64,000 nucleotides of DNA from Siderastrea siderea. Taxonomy: Eukaryota; Cnidaria; Anthozoa; Scleractinia; Rhizangiidae. Shown here piece by piece: positions 1 through 13,600 of this stretch. The notes under the pieces are model-generated. The model ran no database searches. It saw only the letters and a program-made list of their open reading frames with translations, and was not told where the DNA came from. The stretch spans positions 2,301,911 to 2,365,910 of the forward strand of contig OZ034970.1 of assembly GCA_964030785.1 (NCBI GenBank), in the 5' to 3' direction. A program made the position numbers and the translations under genes. The first letter of the stretch is position 1, and the number at the start of each line of letters is the position of its first letter.

Positions 1-2
1 AT

Positions 3-1634
3 GGGAACGACACTTTTTCTGTGAATGTCTCATGGACTGGACCAGCTTTCAACGTTACGTTCCGCTCCTATGACGTTGTTTACGAACTGGCGGGATACAC
101 CACTGAAAAGCCGATGGTCGAAAAAAACGTGGTACGGCAATTTAAATTCAACATCAATGTGTCAGTTAAGATTTGCTATTATATAGGTTTCATCACAGGC
201 TTTTAACCACAACTGATGCCATAGCAAGAGAATTATGACAGAAAGATTGTGTTAACCATACACAGAGTTCCTAAAAAAATTGTTGCCAGATAAAGCTGAG
301 GAAAATTCTTTAAGTTTGGTACTAAAAAAAAAATTCTGAAATTTCGATGTCGGCACAGGCTCTTCTAATCTGATTTCGTGGCATCAAAATCGTGATCAAT
401 AGCTGTGAGCGCATAGGTTCGAGGCAGAGTTTCAATTAATCTGATAAAATATTTAGGTGTGTATGTCGTCACTAGCTACACATTTGTTCTTTTTTCGTTA
501 ACAGGATAAACCAGGATTCCATTTACCAGGGATAAGGCCAAAGGAGATTTTAAAGTTTACGGTACTTATATAACTAATTAACATACTCATTTTAACCAAA
601 TTCAGCTTTGGGTTTTTGAAGTTTCTGAGTGTAAAGGTGAGAGGAAAGGGGGAGGGAATTCTACGTTCTGGCACCCTGAAGAAAAAGACTTCCTTGCCCT
701 TACAACAAAATTGCAATTATCCTCCAGAACAACATAACAATCAGGATTAAATAAGCGAAAGCGCAATGTTAGCCATACGGTGCTTTTCTCAAATGGCCAA
801 AAGCAAATCTATACTATTTGATTAACCCTCGGACGTACAAGCAAAGTAACACCCCCACCGTGGTTCAAAGGGGGGGGGGTTGATGGAATCCCCCCCTTGG
901 GTTTTCGTTATGTTACAATATTTTAAAAAGATTTCACCCTAAGTAGAAAGCCTATGAAATGCTCTGCAAGGTAAGGTATATATTATGGGTTGCCACGCTG
1001 CTGGGGACCTGTGACGTTATTCAAGATGGCCGCCATATTGGGAGCAATCTTGGATTTTATCGAAAATTATAAATTGTCAAAAAACGTCAAAAATTGGACA
1101 ATTTTGATGCTAGCCATGTAGAATATGACAAAATTAAACGGTTTGCTGCTTTTTGTTGACATTTTTGCATTTATCAACTAAAAAGGGTAAAAAAACACAA
1201 ATTTTTCTTCAAAAATGGCTTGACCACCTGCTACTTATGACGTCATATCTCGTAACCATAGCAACTGATTCTCACCAAACTTGTGTCAAAATGTGTCTTA
1301 GGGATATGCACACAGCTAATGAAAACGGCAGGTCTAGATAATAATTCGCCTTGGAAATATTCAAGGAAAACCTTATGGTGTGTAAGGTCCCTTTGGAGGG
1401 AGACCCTTCCCAGATTTTAGGCCTCAGGAAGTTGCCTTTACTTGTTGAGTTCCGGTTAAACCTGATAAGCCAGTCTCTAACAGAGCTAAATTCCCAATAA
1501 TTTCCGTAACAGGATGAGGCATCATTATTTTTTCATATTGCTATAATTCTCTTCATTTCTCTTGTAGGTTACACCGGTGTTTGACAACCAAGTCATACAA
1601 AGAGTAAAGACCACGGTCATGGCAACGGCGCCAG
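3..1634 (+). CDS. FN3-like module 1 of the receptor kinase (exons 3-131, 505-561, 1568-1634)
   Basis: The first exon reads [15 protein letters not shown] and carries the conserved Trp of FN3 strand B. It is cut by the window edge. Exon 505-561 (57 nt, [19 protein letters not shown]) supplies the L-PG turn typical of the E-F region. Exon 1568-1634 (67 nt) begins VTPVFDN and ends in phase 1. Donors are GTACGG (weak), GTACTT and GTTAGA; acceptors are AACAG and TTGTAG. The 57-nt exon was located by matching the length and phase of the other modules, so its independent support is moderate. Confidence 0.75.
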
Positions 1635-4600
1635 GTTAGAGTAGTATATCTGATACAACCATATTAGGTCAATCGGTAAAGCACATGACTTGTAATTACC
1701 ACTCATTCAGCTATTCAAACTAAAAAATATGGTGGAATTAGGGTGCAGACAATACTATTGATTTGTGTGGAGCCCTGAACGTCCAGGTGAATACTATAAA
1801 AACAAAAGACGGTCTGAACCCACTGTGCACCTGAAATAGTTGTTGGCAAGATTTGTTTGTGTTGTTTAATTTAGTTTAGTTTTGTTCGTTTTTGTCTAAT
1901 TGCTTCTTTACTAGATGGTCGAAGGCATATGGGCAAAAAAAAATGCGTTTAGAGATTAACTGCAATTTTTATTTCAGAGCCTGATCCAAATACCGTAGTA
2001 ATCCGTAACATGACTTACAAAGAGCTTAATGTGAGCACACCAGAGCGACTTACTTTTGTGGTCTCGTGGCAAAGGCCCCTTTTTAAGGCAAGCAGTGTAA
2101 AGAGATACGTTGTAACTCGCAGCCGCTCTGGTAATCCAGACAGGGAGAAACTATACCATAACAAAACGGTAAGAAAAGAAGCCACTAAAACAATATTTGA
2201 CGTGGAGATTGCTAGCGTTTATATTCACGAAAGTTCGCTGTACCTTCGTGAATGGAAACAAAATTTGGAATAGTGAAAATTTTCAAGAAGAGAATGTTCA
2301 CGGTAGAGAAGTTTTGCAGCCTCAAACGAAATTTTTGACTAGCGAAAATTGCCAAGAACCCTTTGCATATATACATTTTTTTAAGCATATATAAAGTACA
2401 TATGAAACTAGCGCATACTTCTGGTGCATACAAAGTGTTCAATTATTGAGAAATTACTGAAAACTGTGTACAGTTGGAAAACTGCGATGAATACTTTCTC
2501 CCTCTATAAACTGTGTTGGTTGTCTGCGACAGTCCTGTAAATCAATTTTATTATTATTTTTCCTTTACCAAGGAGAAGACGAGTTTTCTTGTAGACGACT
2601 TGATACCTGGCGACAAACTGGAGTTAGAGGTTAGTGATTCAACTAACATAATTAAGATACCAAGAAAATATATTGTTGGCATTTTCTCATTAAAGTAATT
2701 AAGAGACTTTTTTACTTATGAATTATACCGTGTATAAATAAAGTGATCATTATCATTGAAGTAGATTTTGCCAATTTATTTTTCTTGTTGCAAAAATACG
2801 ATGGGAAAGAATGAATGACTATGTAATTCAATTTCATATATATCGCTCACAAAGGGATTGGACAATAGTGAAAGTCAAGATAATTTGATTAGAAAACGAT
2901 TAATTCATCTGCCGGAAAAAAAGGATTCATCTGCACCAGCGAATGCTTAATTTGTTCAAAAGTTGCTGTTTGCGAAAGCGAGTTGTCTTTTTCAAAACTC
3001 GGATGTCTAGGTGCGTTTAAACTCCCAGGAGCTATTCCACTGATTGCATTTGTTAACTTAAACTTTCTTTCAAAGGTGACACCAAAATTTTTTGCGAGTG
3101 TAATCAGCGGGTTGCCGACAAAAATAAGCATTTCTACCCCAGGTAAGTATTTTTGATATTCCAGTACTCAGTCATTTTACCATATAAGGACTATAAAAAG
3201 GGTGAAATATTACAGCGTATTACGAAGTAGAAACCCGTATTAAAAACCGTGTTCTAGTTTGACCAGATTACATTGAGGCTTAAAGCTTAATCACAAGGGA
3301 AATGAATTGTGCTAATAAACTTAATTATTTTTATCGTTTTATAGATAATACCGGTAATAATTGCCGAAACCTTAGTTAGTATACTTCTGCAGGACCCGAA
3401 AAAATACTACCCGATTCGAGGTGTATACAAATATAAACTTTGTGAATCGTGGAGACGTGAAATGTGACGTGAGGGGAAAACGAATTAAACCTCAAGCCAT
3501 AACGGTACTATGGTTGCTTTCCTTTTGCGATAATTTCTTTTTTTACTTAGTTCATTCGAATTGTTTTGATTTCATTCAAGCTGGAACAAACATCTGAAAA
3601 TGAAGATCCGAACAATTAAAGGCAACAGTCAATGAACCGTGAACGGTGAATATCAGATATACAAATTACACCGCTTAGCTTATTTTACAACTGGGTATAA
3701 ATATGTATCACGTTTAATTGCAGAACCCAGTGACCACGAAATACGAGTTCAAAACCTTCGCCCTGGAGGGTTCGTTGAAGATGAAAGCAACAACACATTC
3801 AGTGTACAATTCACTTGGAAAGCTCCACATTTCAACCACAGTAATGTAGATACCTACACTGTGTCTTATGAATTTTACGGTGGATATTCGCGGGAACAGT
3901 TAGCTTGTTCACCTTTAACGAGGGATGGGTCAGGATGTTTCATAAGTGAGCTGGTAAGTTAACCCCTTTACCCCTATTCAGACCGGAGCTGGCGGAAATC
4001 TGCCCCGGCGGGTCTTTGGACTTTTATAACATTCCAATATTTTACGCCATCATTCTTGGTGACTTTGCCTAAAATTTAACTGAAAACAATTTGATAGGGC
4101 AAGGTCGTCTTCATCAAATTTGAAATTACCATGGCAACCACGTTTTGACAAGCACCCTTTTCAGAATTTGGAAAATTTCCTCTTTTTAATAAAAATATCA
4201 CTATCTTGCAGTAACTTTTACATTTTTAGATCATCATAATATTCTTTGTTGAATTCGTTTATTTTATGGTCAATTCTGGTGCTTTCCGGAGGTTTTGGAA
4301 AAATAAGGAAATCTAAGATGGCGGATCCAAGATGGTCGCCGTTTGAAGACATGACGTCATATGACGTCATCAACTTATGTTGTAGACCTAAAAGAAAACG
4401 TTTTTGGACGAACTATCCGCCCTCTTATTTTAGTTGTCACTCACTCACTCACTCACTCACTCATTCAATCCTTTTTGTGCCCTTCGGCACATAAGGCCAT
4501 ACCAAACCCAAACCCAGTTTCGTTGTCACACCTGTAATATTCACCGAGTTAAGACCCTTCCCCCGGTCCCAGATCTAAAAAAGTCCGACTTGAACAGGGT

Positions 4601-7600
4601 TAAGTCCTAGTGCTCTGATATCAACTTGTATGCTCTTCTTACCGGGTCTCCATATATTTCCCCATACATTTCTCCATATATTTTTATATTTGCATAATTG
4701 GTTTAACATCAAGATGTTTCATCATTCGCTATCATTTCCTTTATTATTGAGACCTCTATGTTTGATGAAGTAGTGATATTATAAGGAGAAATAAAATAGG
4801 GGTTAAGAACCAGATGGATTGATGAAAATCAACCCTTGCAAAATCTGCCAAAACCATTTTTATTTTGCACATATGATGAAATTTGCGACTAAAATTAATT
4901 CCAATTCATGCCAGTTTTATTGCTTGCTCTTTCTGAAACATGGATAGATTGATTGGCGACTGATTTTGAGGCCGAAATTTGGTTAGTTTTAAGACCCTGA
5001 GTCCAATTCAGGCACGAAATTAAAAATTACCTGGTTTGGTAAATTCAGTTTCACTAATAGATAGTTTAACCTTATCTAATGTGTGTGCTTAATTTGTATG
5101 TTGTAATCATAATCTTCTTTCTACCTCAGAAGGAGACGTCACTGAATATATCAGGGATATTACCTCGTGAGGGAATAAGTGTAAAGGTATGTGACAGGCT
5201 GGTTATTGACTGACATGGTAATTTTCTTACGGCTGACCATGAAGTGGGTAATTTTAATTTTAATTTTAGAACTGAAAAGTTCTACTGTCTTGATGTACTG
5301 TGCGAATCATGCATTTTAAACATGCATCGTGATCGACTACACGTTTACACGTTATTTATTGCTAGGTTACACCTAATTTCGTAAACAAACATATCAGAGG
5401 GAAAGAGGAAGAAGTCAAAGCGACTGCTCCTGGTAAGTACAGTTCTCGTGGTGTTAGCCCTTTCTTTCTTTCTTTCTTTCTTTTCTTTCTTGTCTTTCTT
5501 TCTTTCTTTCCTTCCTTCTTTCTTTCTTTCTTTCTTTTTTCTTTTTTTCTCCTAGTATTGTGCCAGTTAGTTAGGCTTGTATTCAGTTAGTGATCTTGTA
5601 AACTCGCTCGAATGCCTTTGCTTTCTTAATTACATCACACATGAACATTTAATAAAGCTGTTGGTTATTGTGTAGCGTACGTAGTTGTAGTGTTACAATC
5701 ACTTTAAAACACATCCTTTAGTTCTTTTTACCCCGCCCTCTTTCCGAAAAGCTCCCAATGTCAAAATGTAGAAAATCTCCAACTTTTTATTAAGGCTGTC
5801 AGACTATAAATGCCACAATTGCAATATGTACATACTGTATGTGTATATCTTTAATAGGAAACGCGACTCTATTCTCCCCTTACAACTTGCGGCAAAATCT
5901 CGTTTTATAAATCGTGTAATTAGATCATATTTATTGTGATCTCACCTTTACCCCGATAATTAACTAGTTGTTGTTTTCAAATTGGGTAACGAAAATCATA
6001 ATAAACAAAATAAAAATTCATTTTTTCTAAACATCATCACCAGAGCCCAAAGAAAAGCTGGTCAAGGTGATTGGATTGAAGTATGGCGAACTTGTCCCTG
6101 GTCCCAACAACACGTTTGCTGCAACAGTGAGCTGGCAGAAGCCACTGTTTAAACACAGTGCAGTGGAACACTACAGATATAAAGTGTTAAGTACATCGGC
6201 AACACCACAGCGTCGGAGAAGAGACACAAATCTGAACACCGCTTTTGAAACTGTAAGTGGAACAACGTGTAATTCGTGTATCGCGACGACAGCTTGACCT
6301 GTAACTTAACTGTAGAAACAACCCTTATTCAAACATTCAAATTGAAGTCTTTTCTGAGCAAGTCATTGCAATGAAATTGGTAATTTTCGACTTTCTTCAA
6401 AAAATACGAACCATGTAGATGTTTGGTACGTTTCCTTGTACAATTCCGAGGCAAAAAAGAACAAAACTTTCGGAAAAAAACGAGACTAAATTTAACCAAA
6501 ATTGCACAAAACCTTCCACGTGTTCGACAAGAACGACAAAAACCTAAGGTGACGTGTCCTAAACGGATTGCACTTGATATATGGCATGCCCTCAAAGGCC
6601 TATGAAACCACTGTGCTTCAGAGAAAAAAGATTAATCTGTTATATAACGATTTTTTTTAAGAACTGACACATCATACCCATTTAAGAACGGCCTTAGGAC
6701 GTTCGAATTATCGAAGGGTTAGTTGTGTGGGCTGCAGTGTTGTCTGAAAGCATTCAATTATTAACCCAGGAAGAATTATGTCACCTAAACATGAAAATTA
6801 TATATACCCAATTTTACTCCCTTTGAAGCTTGTATTTAATCTTCTTTTACTTAGTCCTTTTTTTCTTTGGTTGATGTTATAAATAGTTGGGTGTTTTATA
6901 ATATTTCAGTTGGGTGCAAATGTTACAATCGATGGAATCAACCGAGAGGACGGCGTAGAATTTCAGGTAAATAGTTCACTAGCGGTTTTGTTCCATAAAC
7001 AAAATTCTTAGAAACTGCAACGATTTACGAAAGAAAGATAAAAGTTCTATTTTGTTGAAATTAAAGCAATTGAAAAATGGAACCTTTAAGCTGCCTTCGA
7101 GTTTTTAGCATCCGAAACTTAATCCCCCACAGCTTGACTTTTTAATTTGAAAAGGTAATTCATATTACTGTTTGCTTCTATAAGTGTTAATAAAACAAAT
7201 ATACAAAAGAAAATCAAAGAGTTATCTACAACTAAGTTTAACAATGCACGTGAACAATTATCACCGTCACGTGACTGTGTTTTGTAGGTAACGCCCGTGT
7301 TCGTCGTGTCTGCTGTCACTGGCGCAAATGAGAAGATTACGATATCTTGGAAAGAAGAAAACGGTAAATAAGCAGCTTTTAAACTTCGATGATCGAATTT
7401 CGTCCTCTTGGATTCTTAGCCAGAGAAGCTTCTAGATCTTGTAGCTACATTTAAAAGATTCGGGTATAGAAATCTAGGTGTAGAAATCCAGTAGCTAGGT
7501 TCAGGTATCGTTTTTACTGGAATAAGCGACGCGGCGCTTATTAACGTAGTTGGATCGTAACTAACACGTTCATTTTGAATAAAAACTGCTCAAATGAAAA

Positions 7601-10600
7601 AAACTTGTTGAAGTAAAAATATATCAGATCGATACAACTTAAGTTACACTTTAAAAAATTAGGTGTCCAAGGTGACAATTTTCACACCCAAGGTGACAAA
7701 TCACAATTAATTACTTTAATTAATTCTAAAGATTCAGCAAATATGAAAAATAAAAACTTCAATTTCTTGCCTAAAAAGCTTCAAACCAGCCCAGGAAGCC
7801 CTCAAATAATGACCAATGCAACAATGACACAAGGCAAATTATTTTCATTTCGACTTCTTTCTGATTGGTGGCAATTTGAGACGTTTTGTAGCGTTTCTAT
7901 ACAAACTCTTAAATGTTGCCGATGTCATTATTATGCATAGCGTGCCGATGTCATTGTTATGCTTAGCGTGAAAAAAGCAGTCTAATTTATGCGCAGTTCT
8001 CAATGTAAGCTTGGACTGCCTGTGTTGAGTACAAATCTTCTTTCACTCCAGGCTTCCGTGAAAAGTTTACTTCACCTCACAAGAAAAACCGGCGCAAATT
8101 TCAAGCAGATATGTTAAATCTACGTCTTTATTCTTTAAATACCTTTCAGTGCGGTCTGCGTGGGCCCTTAAAATGCGCCAATTTATCGCCGAAATCTTCT
8201 CGCAAACAGCTCATTCGGTGGCGCCATGTGAGATTTTTATGTGTAGACCGCTGTTCAATATGTCTGAGGAAGAAACTTACCGATTGAAGCACGAAAGCGA
8301 TCGAAAAGCTCCGAATTTTTCCGCTCACCATAGGAAAAAATGGCGGCGTAAACAAATACGAATAGCATTGCAACGCGTATTGCGTTACAAGTTCCATGCT
8401 GAGTTTTGTCTGCGCTGCATGAAGCTCAGATATCAAATCGGCTTCTTGGTGGATTTTACGGTCTAAGAAAGGCCAAAGATTTAAAATAGTGGTCAACAAC
8501 TGCTTTTAGAAATGTAATGCGAAAGTATTTCACGGTCCTTTTGTTGAATTTCGCCCGCAATGCTCACTTAATGTTCGCACTTTCGAATTTGAGTGAACGT
8601 AAAGTGGCAGTCAACACGCGATCATATCGTTTCAAATTTCACAAATCGAAGGAAAATAACACGCATAACAACCAAATTCATCCTTCATTTTCTCCGCTCC
8701 TAATAGGGATAAAGCTCTCATCTTTTGCAGTTTTGTTAAATTTTGTATTATCTTTCAAGTAATCGAACTTTTGGATAGGGTTTATTTTTCACCTTCAACC
8801 AGTTCAAATACCTTAAATTTTCGCGCCTCAAATGCAGCGCCTATTCGAGTAAATACGGTATTGAAATTTAGAATAAAAAGTTCTCTCCTTTGCTTTTTTA
8901 ATTAAAAGGAAATAATAAAGCAGTGGGGCATTCAGATGGATTTCCTTAAAAACAAATTAATTGTATACATGAAAACGATTTTCAAGTTACTCATTGCACT
9001 TAATTTCATCTAACAAGTGGAAACCTACATAACAAATAGGAGCCAAGATGCATACTGTGTAAGCAAATACAGGCCAACACACAAAAAGGAAAAAAGAAAC
9101 ACGAATGTAAAAAATAAATAAATAAAAAAATAACAAATGGACGAGTAACCAGGGTAAGACATAATAAGATTTTGAGCGTTCTCTGGTTAAAAAATTTAAA
9201 AAATTTAAAAATTTCAACAAATGTTGTTTACAAGATTCCGTGTGCCGACTGTCCGTGGAGTTATATTGGAGAGACTGGAAGGTGCTTAAAAACAAGAGTG
9301 AAGAAACATACTAGAAACACAAAAGCCTTTAAAAAAGGTTCCAACATTGCAACACACGCATGGTTGAACGACCACTCCATTGACTTTAAAAGTGCTAATG
9401 TAATGGAGAAGGGAAATTTCCACGTTAGAAAAACACTGGAATCCTGGCACACAGCAATTACAAGCGACGCAGACAATAATGCGAAACAATTACCTAGACA
9501 ATATTCAATTTTATTATGATCTTCTGATTAGCATTTTAATCCCACTAAAGTAGTTTTATTGTTTTTGTTATAATTTCTCTTTTTCAGACTTTTTGTAGTA
9601 TGTATTTTAATGTTCGCGCTTTTTATTCATCACTTGTCAAAGATTGCAGACTGGCAATCGAAAGCTCAAACTTTTAAATTTTAACCAGAGAACGCTCAAA
9701 ATCTTATTAACAAATAAATGAATAAAAATTATGAATGTAAACATAATGCTCAAGGTTTAAGATCTCTTGCTACCCTGAGCTGTGTGATGTCATTTATTTT
9801 CAATTTTCTTTTCCCAGATAAAGTTGCTGTTACCAAAACTCTTTCCTCAGCTGAGGTCGCCGGGCTCGTTGTCGGACTGTTGCTTGCCGCTCTGATTGTA
9901 ATATGTTTGATGGTATGGTTGTACATGTACAGAGAAAGACAAAAGCACGTGACGAAGCGGGGGCTTGTCTCAGGGTAGGGTTTTAATAATGCTGTTCCTT
10001 TAGTTTAGTTTTTACTTATACCAGAGATGTCTCGAGTAAGAGCTCTAGTGAAGGAGATGTTATCATGTAAACTATGAACACATAATTTCACGGAAAAAGA
10101 CTTTTATGCCACTTAATTAACATTATATACAGCGAGACATCTAGAACCTCATCTGACTTAGCATCCTGCTGTATAACGAGTATGTTATTCAATTGGACAA
10201 CTGTCCTATGCTCATAACTTACGTGCCCTTGTATTGACCTACTTATTTTTCGTTTCACCAGCAAAAATGCGTTGATGATTGATCAATGGGAAATAGATGG
10301 GGACCTAGTGTCCCTTGAGGAGGAGCTTGGAGAAGGGGCCTTTGGAAAAGTGTACAAGGGAACGCTAAAGGAACTTACAACGCCCTCGCGCAAACTATCA
10401 GTGATGCCCCCAGTTAATCCGCTTCGGAAAACTACAATCAAGCAATCTACAGGATTCACGGTGGCGGTGAAAATGCTGCATGGTGAGCGTTTGTCGTGTG
10501 GTTATTTTCCAGTGAGGGTAATGCGGGTAAGGGGGATAAGTTGGTAGTAGTAACATTATCAGTTTTTACACGACCTCGCATGACTGGCACATCTGGTTTA

Positions 10601-13600
10601 GACTATATCTTGTTTTAGTACCGTTTTGGTGCCTCATTGCATAAATGCATTGTGTTAGTTGACAGTAAGAACGAAAGAAAGTTTGAAATTAAAATGTTGT
10701 GTTAAATGAGGTAGTAAGAGGGTGTTCTTAATACGCTTTAAATTCTGCAATAAAGACATTTTGGTGCTTAGTGTAAAACAATAACATACAGACAGATGAA
10801 TAGAAATATTCCTGGAAACAATATTTTTACATAATACTTTTAATTTGATTAAACCTTAAAGAGCTATATTCACAACTGTCACAACAACAGCAACAACTGA
10901 AACAACAATAACAACATAAACATCAACAACAGCTGTAACACCTGTATCAAACCTTGATTTCTTTGCTTTTGTAAAAACTTTACAGGAATGGCAGATAGTG
11001 ACCAGCGCAGAGAATTTCTAGAGGAAATTCAGCTGATGAAAGCCGTGGGATCACACAAGAATATCGTAAACATGGTCGGCTGTTGTACTGTGGAGGAGCC
11101 CATGTTCTTGCTAGTTGAATACGTTCCATACGGCGATCTTTTGCATTACCTGAGAAAGCGTCGAGGAAAGGTACTACAAAGTTTACCATTCTTACACTTC
11201 TGGGGCTGCATTCACGAAGCCTTCCTAAGTTAAGATGTACCCTAAATACTGCTTCTTAAGAATAGCCAGCCTATTACTGGAATAACAATAGGCTAATGTA
11301 AAAAAAAACAACACTTAGGATGCATCATAACTTAAGAAGGGCTTCATGCATCTATCCCCTGTATATCAAGGAACACGTGGCGAATAGGAGAGACTTCGTG
11401 AATTGCAACCCCTGAACAATACTTTTTCCATTTTGTCATACTATTCGTCTTCGATCGTCACTTGTCTTAACCCTATTCTGCCTGGGGGGGGGGGGGAGGG
11501 CACATTGTGCCCGCGCTGACTTTAACGAATTATAACTTTTAAACAGCTAGCCGAATAATCACCAAATCTCGTGACTTTTCCTAAAATTTATCAGAGAAAA
11601 TTTTCCTGTGTAAATGACGTGTCTATGATGATTGACGTTTCCATAGCAACCGTCTTCTCAGAAGTGTATTCTGACTATCTTTTGTCTTTTTTCAGGTTTT
11701 CCTCCTTCGTTTGTGTGCTTTTGTTTACTTTTGTGTGCCTGTTTTGACTAAGTATGTTTCTTACAACAAAATCATATATTTTTTGGTGACGTCATTGTCA
11801 GCTGTATGACTGCAGGTTTGGGATTCAAGATGGCGGCCTCAAATTCAAAATGGCGGCTTTGTGACGTTATTGTGACGTCACAACACGTCATAATTGACAC
11901 GTCAAAAGCCCAATCTGTTAAGCTAATGACGTGCTACAAACACGCCAAGTTTCATCCCAATTAACAGCTTTAATACTTTTCGAGATCTATAGGGGGCGCC
12001 ACTTTGTGCCCCCTACCCAGGCTCAGAAACTCAAAAAAGCCCAGGCAGAATAGGGTTAATGTAGTAGTTTACGCAACCCTTGTGAAAAAGTCTTAAATTA
12101 GTTAATAGGTTTCACAATCTAAATGACACCCTTTTTAATGTAAAAGGCTAATAGAAAGCAGAAAGGTGTGGGGAGTTTAGTCATCTTCTAAAATCTAGTG
12201 TGAAGTTTCCAAACGTTTCATGAGTAATTGAGCACCTTGAATGCAGCATAGGCAAACGACAACGCTGCCAGCTTGGGTGCATGACTTGACGTTGGAGGCA
12301 CCGATCAGCAAATTACTTTACAAGATATCTATAGAAGTTAATCTCTTCCTTCAATTGCCAGGTAAAGGAATATCTCGGAGACGAGTCCAGGGGGCCTTAT
12401 CGCTCAACCTATTGTGAGACGTACGTAATTGATGGAAAACCAGGACTTGCGATACAGGTACATAATTGACAATGCCGTACGAAGGCCAATTTCAAATTGG
12501 CTACTAAATCCTTTAACAGTACTACAGTCTAGCATCATTGACCTCTTAGAACATTAGAAGCAATTTTGCTAGTTTTAAATGTGGGTCAAGTTAAGAGCGA
12601 AAATAAATAAATAAATAAAGGACAAAACTTATGACCTGTCTCTCTTTCCAATTACAACCTGAAAGCCAATAGCCAACTCGCTCACGCCAGGGCAACACTC
12701 CCTCTCCTGGACCAACACTTATGTCCATACTAGAATAAATTTTGTTTGGGCTACGCATTAGCCAAAAAAAGATACCGAGAAGTACGATATCCTGCAAAAT
12801 GAACTTTACTTAGTGTTGAACATGAAAAGTCTTGATAAAGGTGGTTTATATTTTCACAAACCTTGACTGTTAAGCTTGTATTTTGTAGGCTACTAGAAGT
12901 GATCGCATTTATGTGAACACCCCGGATTCTCAAAAGATGGACAGCGGAAATATTCAGATTTTGTCATATACTCAGTCAGCGAATATGCCTGAAGAAACTG
13001 GAACAGAAAACAAAGGAATGAACAAAGAGAAAAGTGATGAAGAGGACCACAACGGCGAGGACGGTCTTACTCCAGGAGACCTATTGTCATTCGCCTGGCA
13101 AATCAGCGAGGGAATGGTAAGAATGTTGCTGCGTGAGGTAGTTTGAAGAGCCGCTTACCCAGAGGATTTTTTTGTGCGATTTAATTCGTCTTTGCATCAG
13201 TGTAATCGACCGGCGATGTTCGTTACGATTCGAATACAGTTTGATTGCGATTTTGGAGCGCTTGCTTGTGAACATAGAACACCCGAAAGTTACCTTGGAA
13301 GTCTATATAGACAGCGTTTTTCCATAGTATCACAAATTTGAAAATTATCTTCCGAGGTATAATTTGAAATTTTCATATCAACCATCTCTTCACAGGAGTA
13401 CCTTGCGAGAAAAGGGTTTGTTCATCGTGATTTGGCAGCGCGCAACGTCCTTGTTGGTGAGCACAAGGTTGCAAAGGTGGCAGACTTTGGTCTGACTCGT
13501 CATGTGTACGAAGAAAAAGTCTATCATGCCAAACGGAACAGGAAACTCCCTCTGAAGTGGATGTCAATTGAAGCTATCTTTGATCAGACGTTCACAACTC

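Noticed and set aside
8146..8499. Overlapping open frames on both strands (117 and 105 codons)
   Set aside because: No recognisable domain on either strand, no splice support; likely chance in a moderately GC-rich intron segment.
9718..9817. Upstream ATG extending the transmembrane exon
   Set aside because: A strong TTTTCCCAG acceptor at 9817 and phase continuity with 7363 show that this part is intron.
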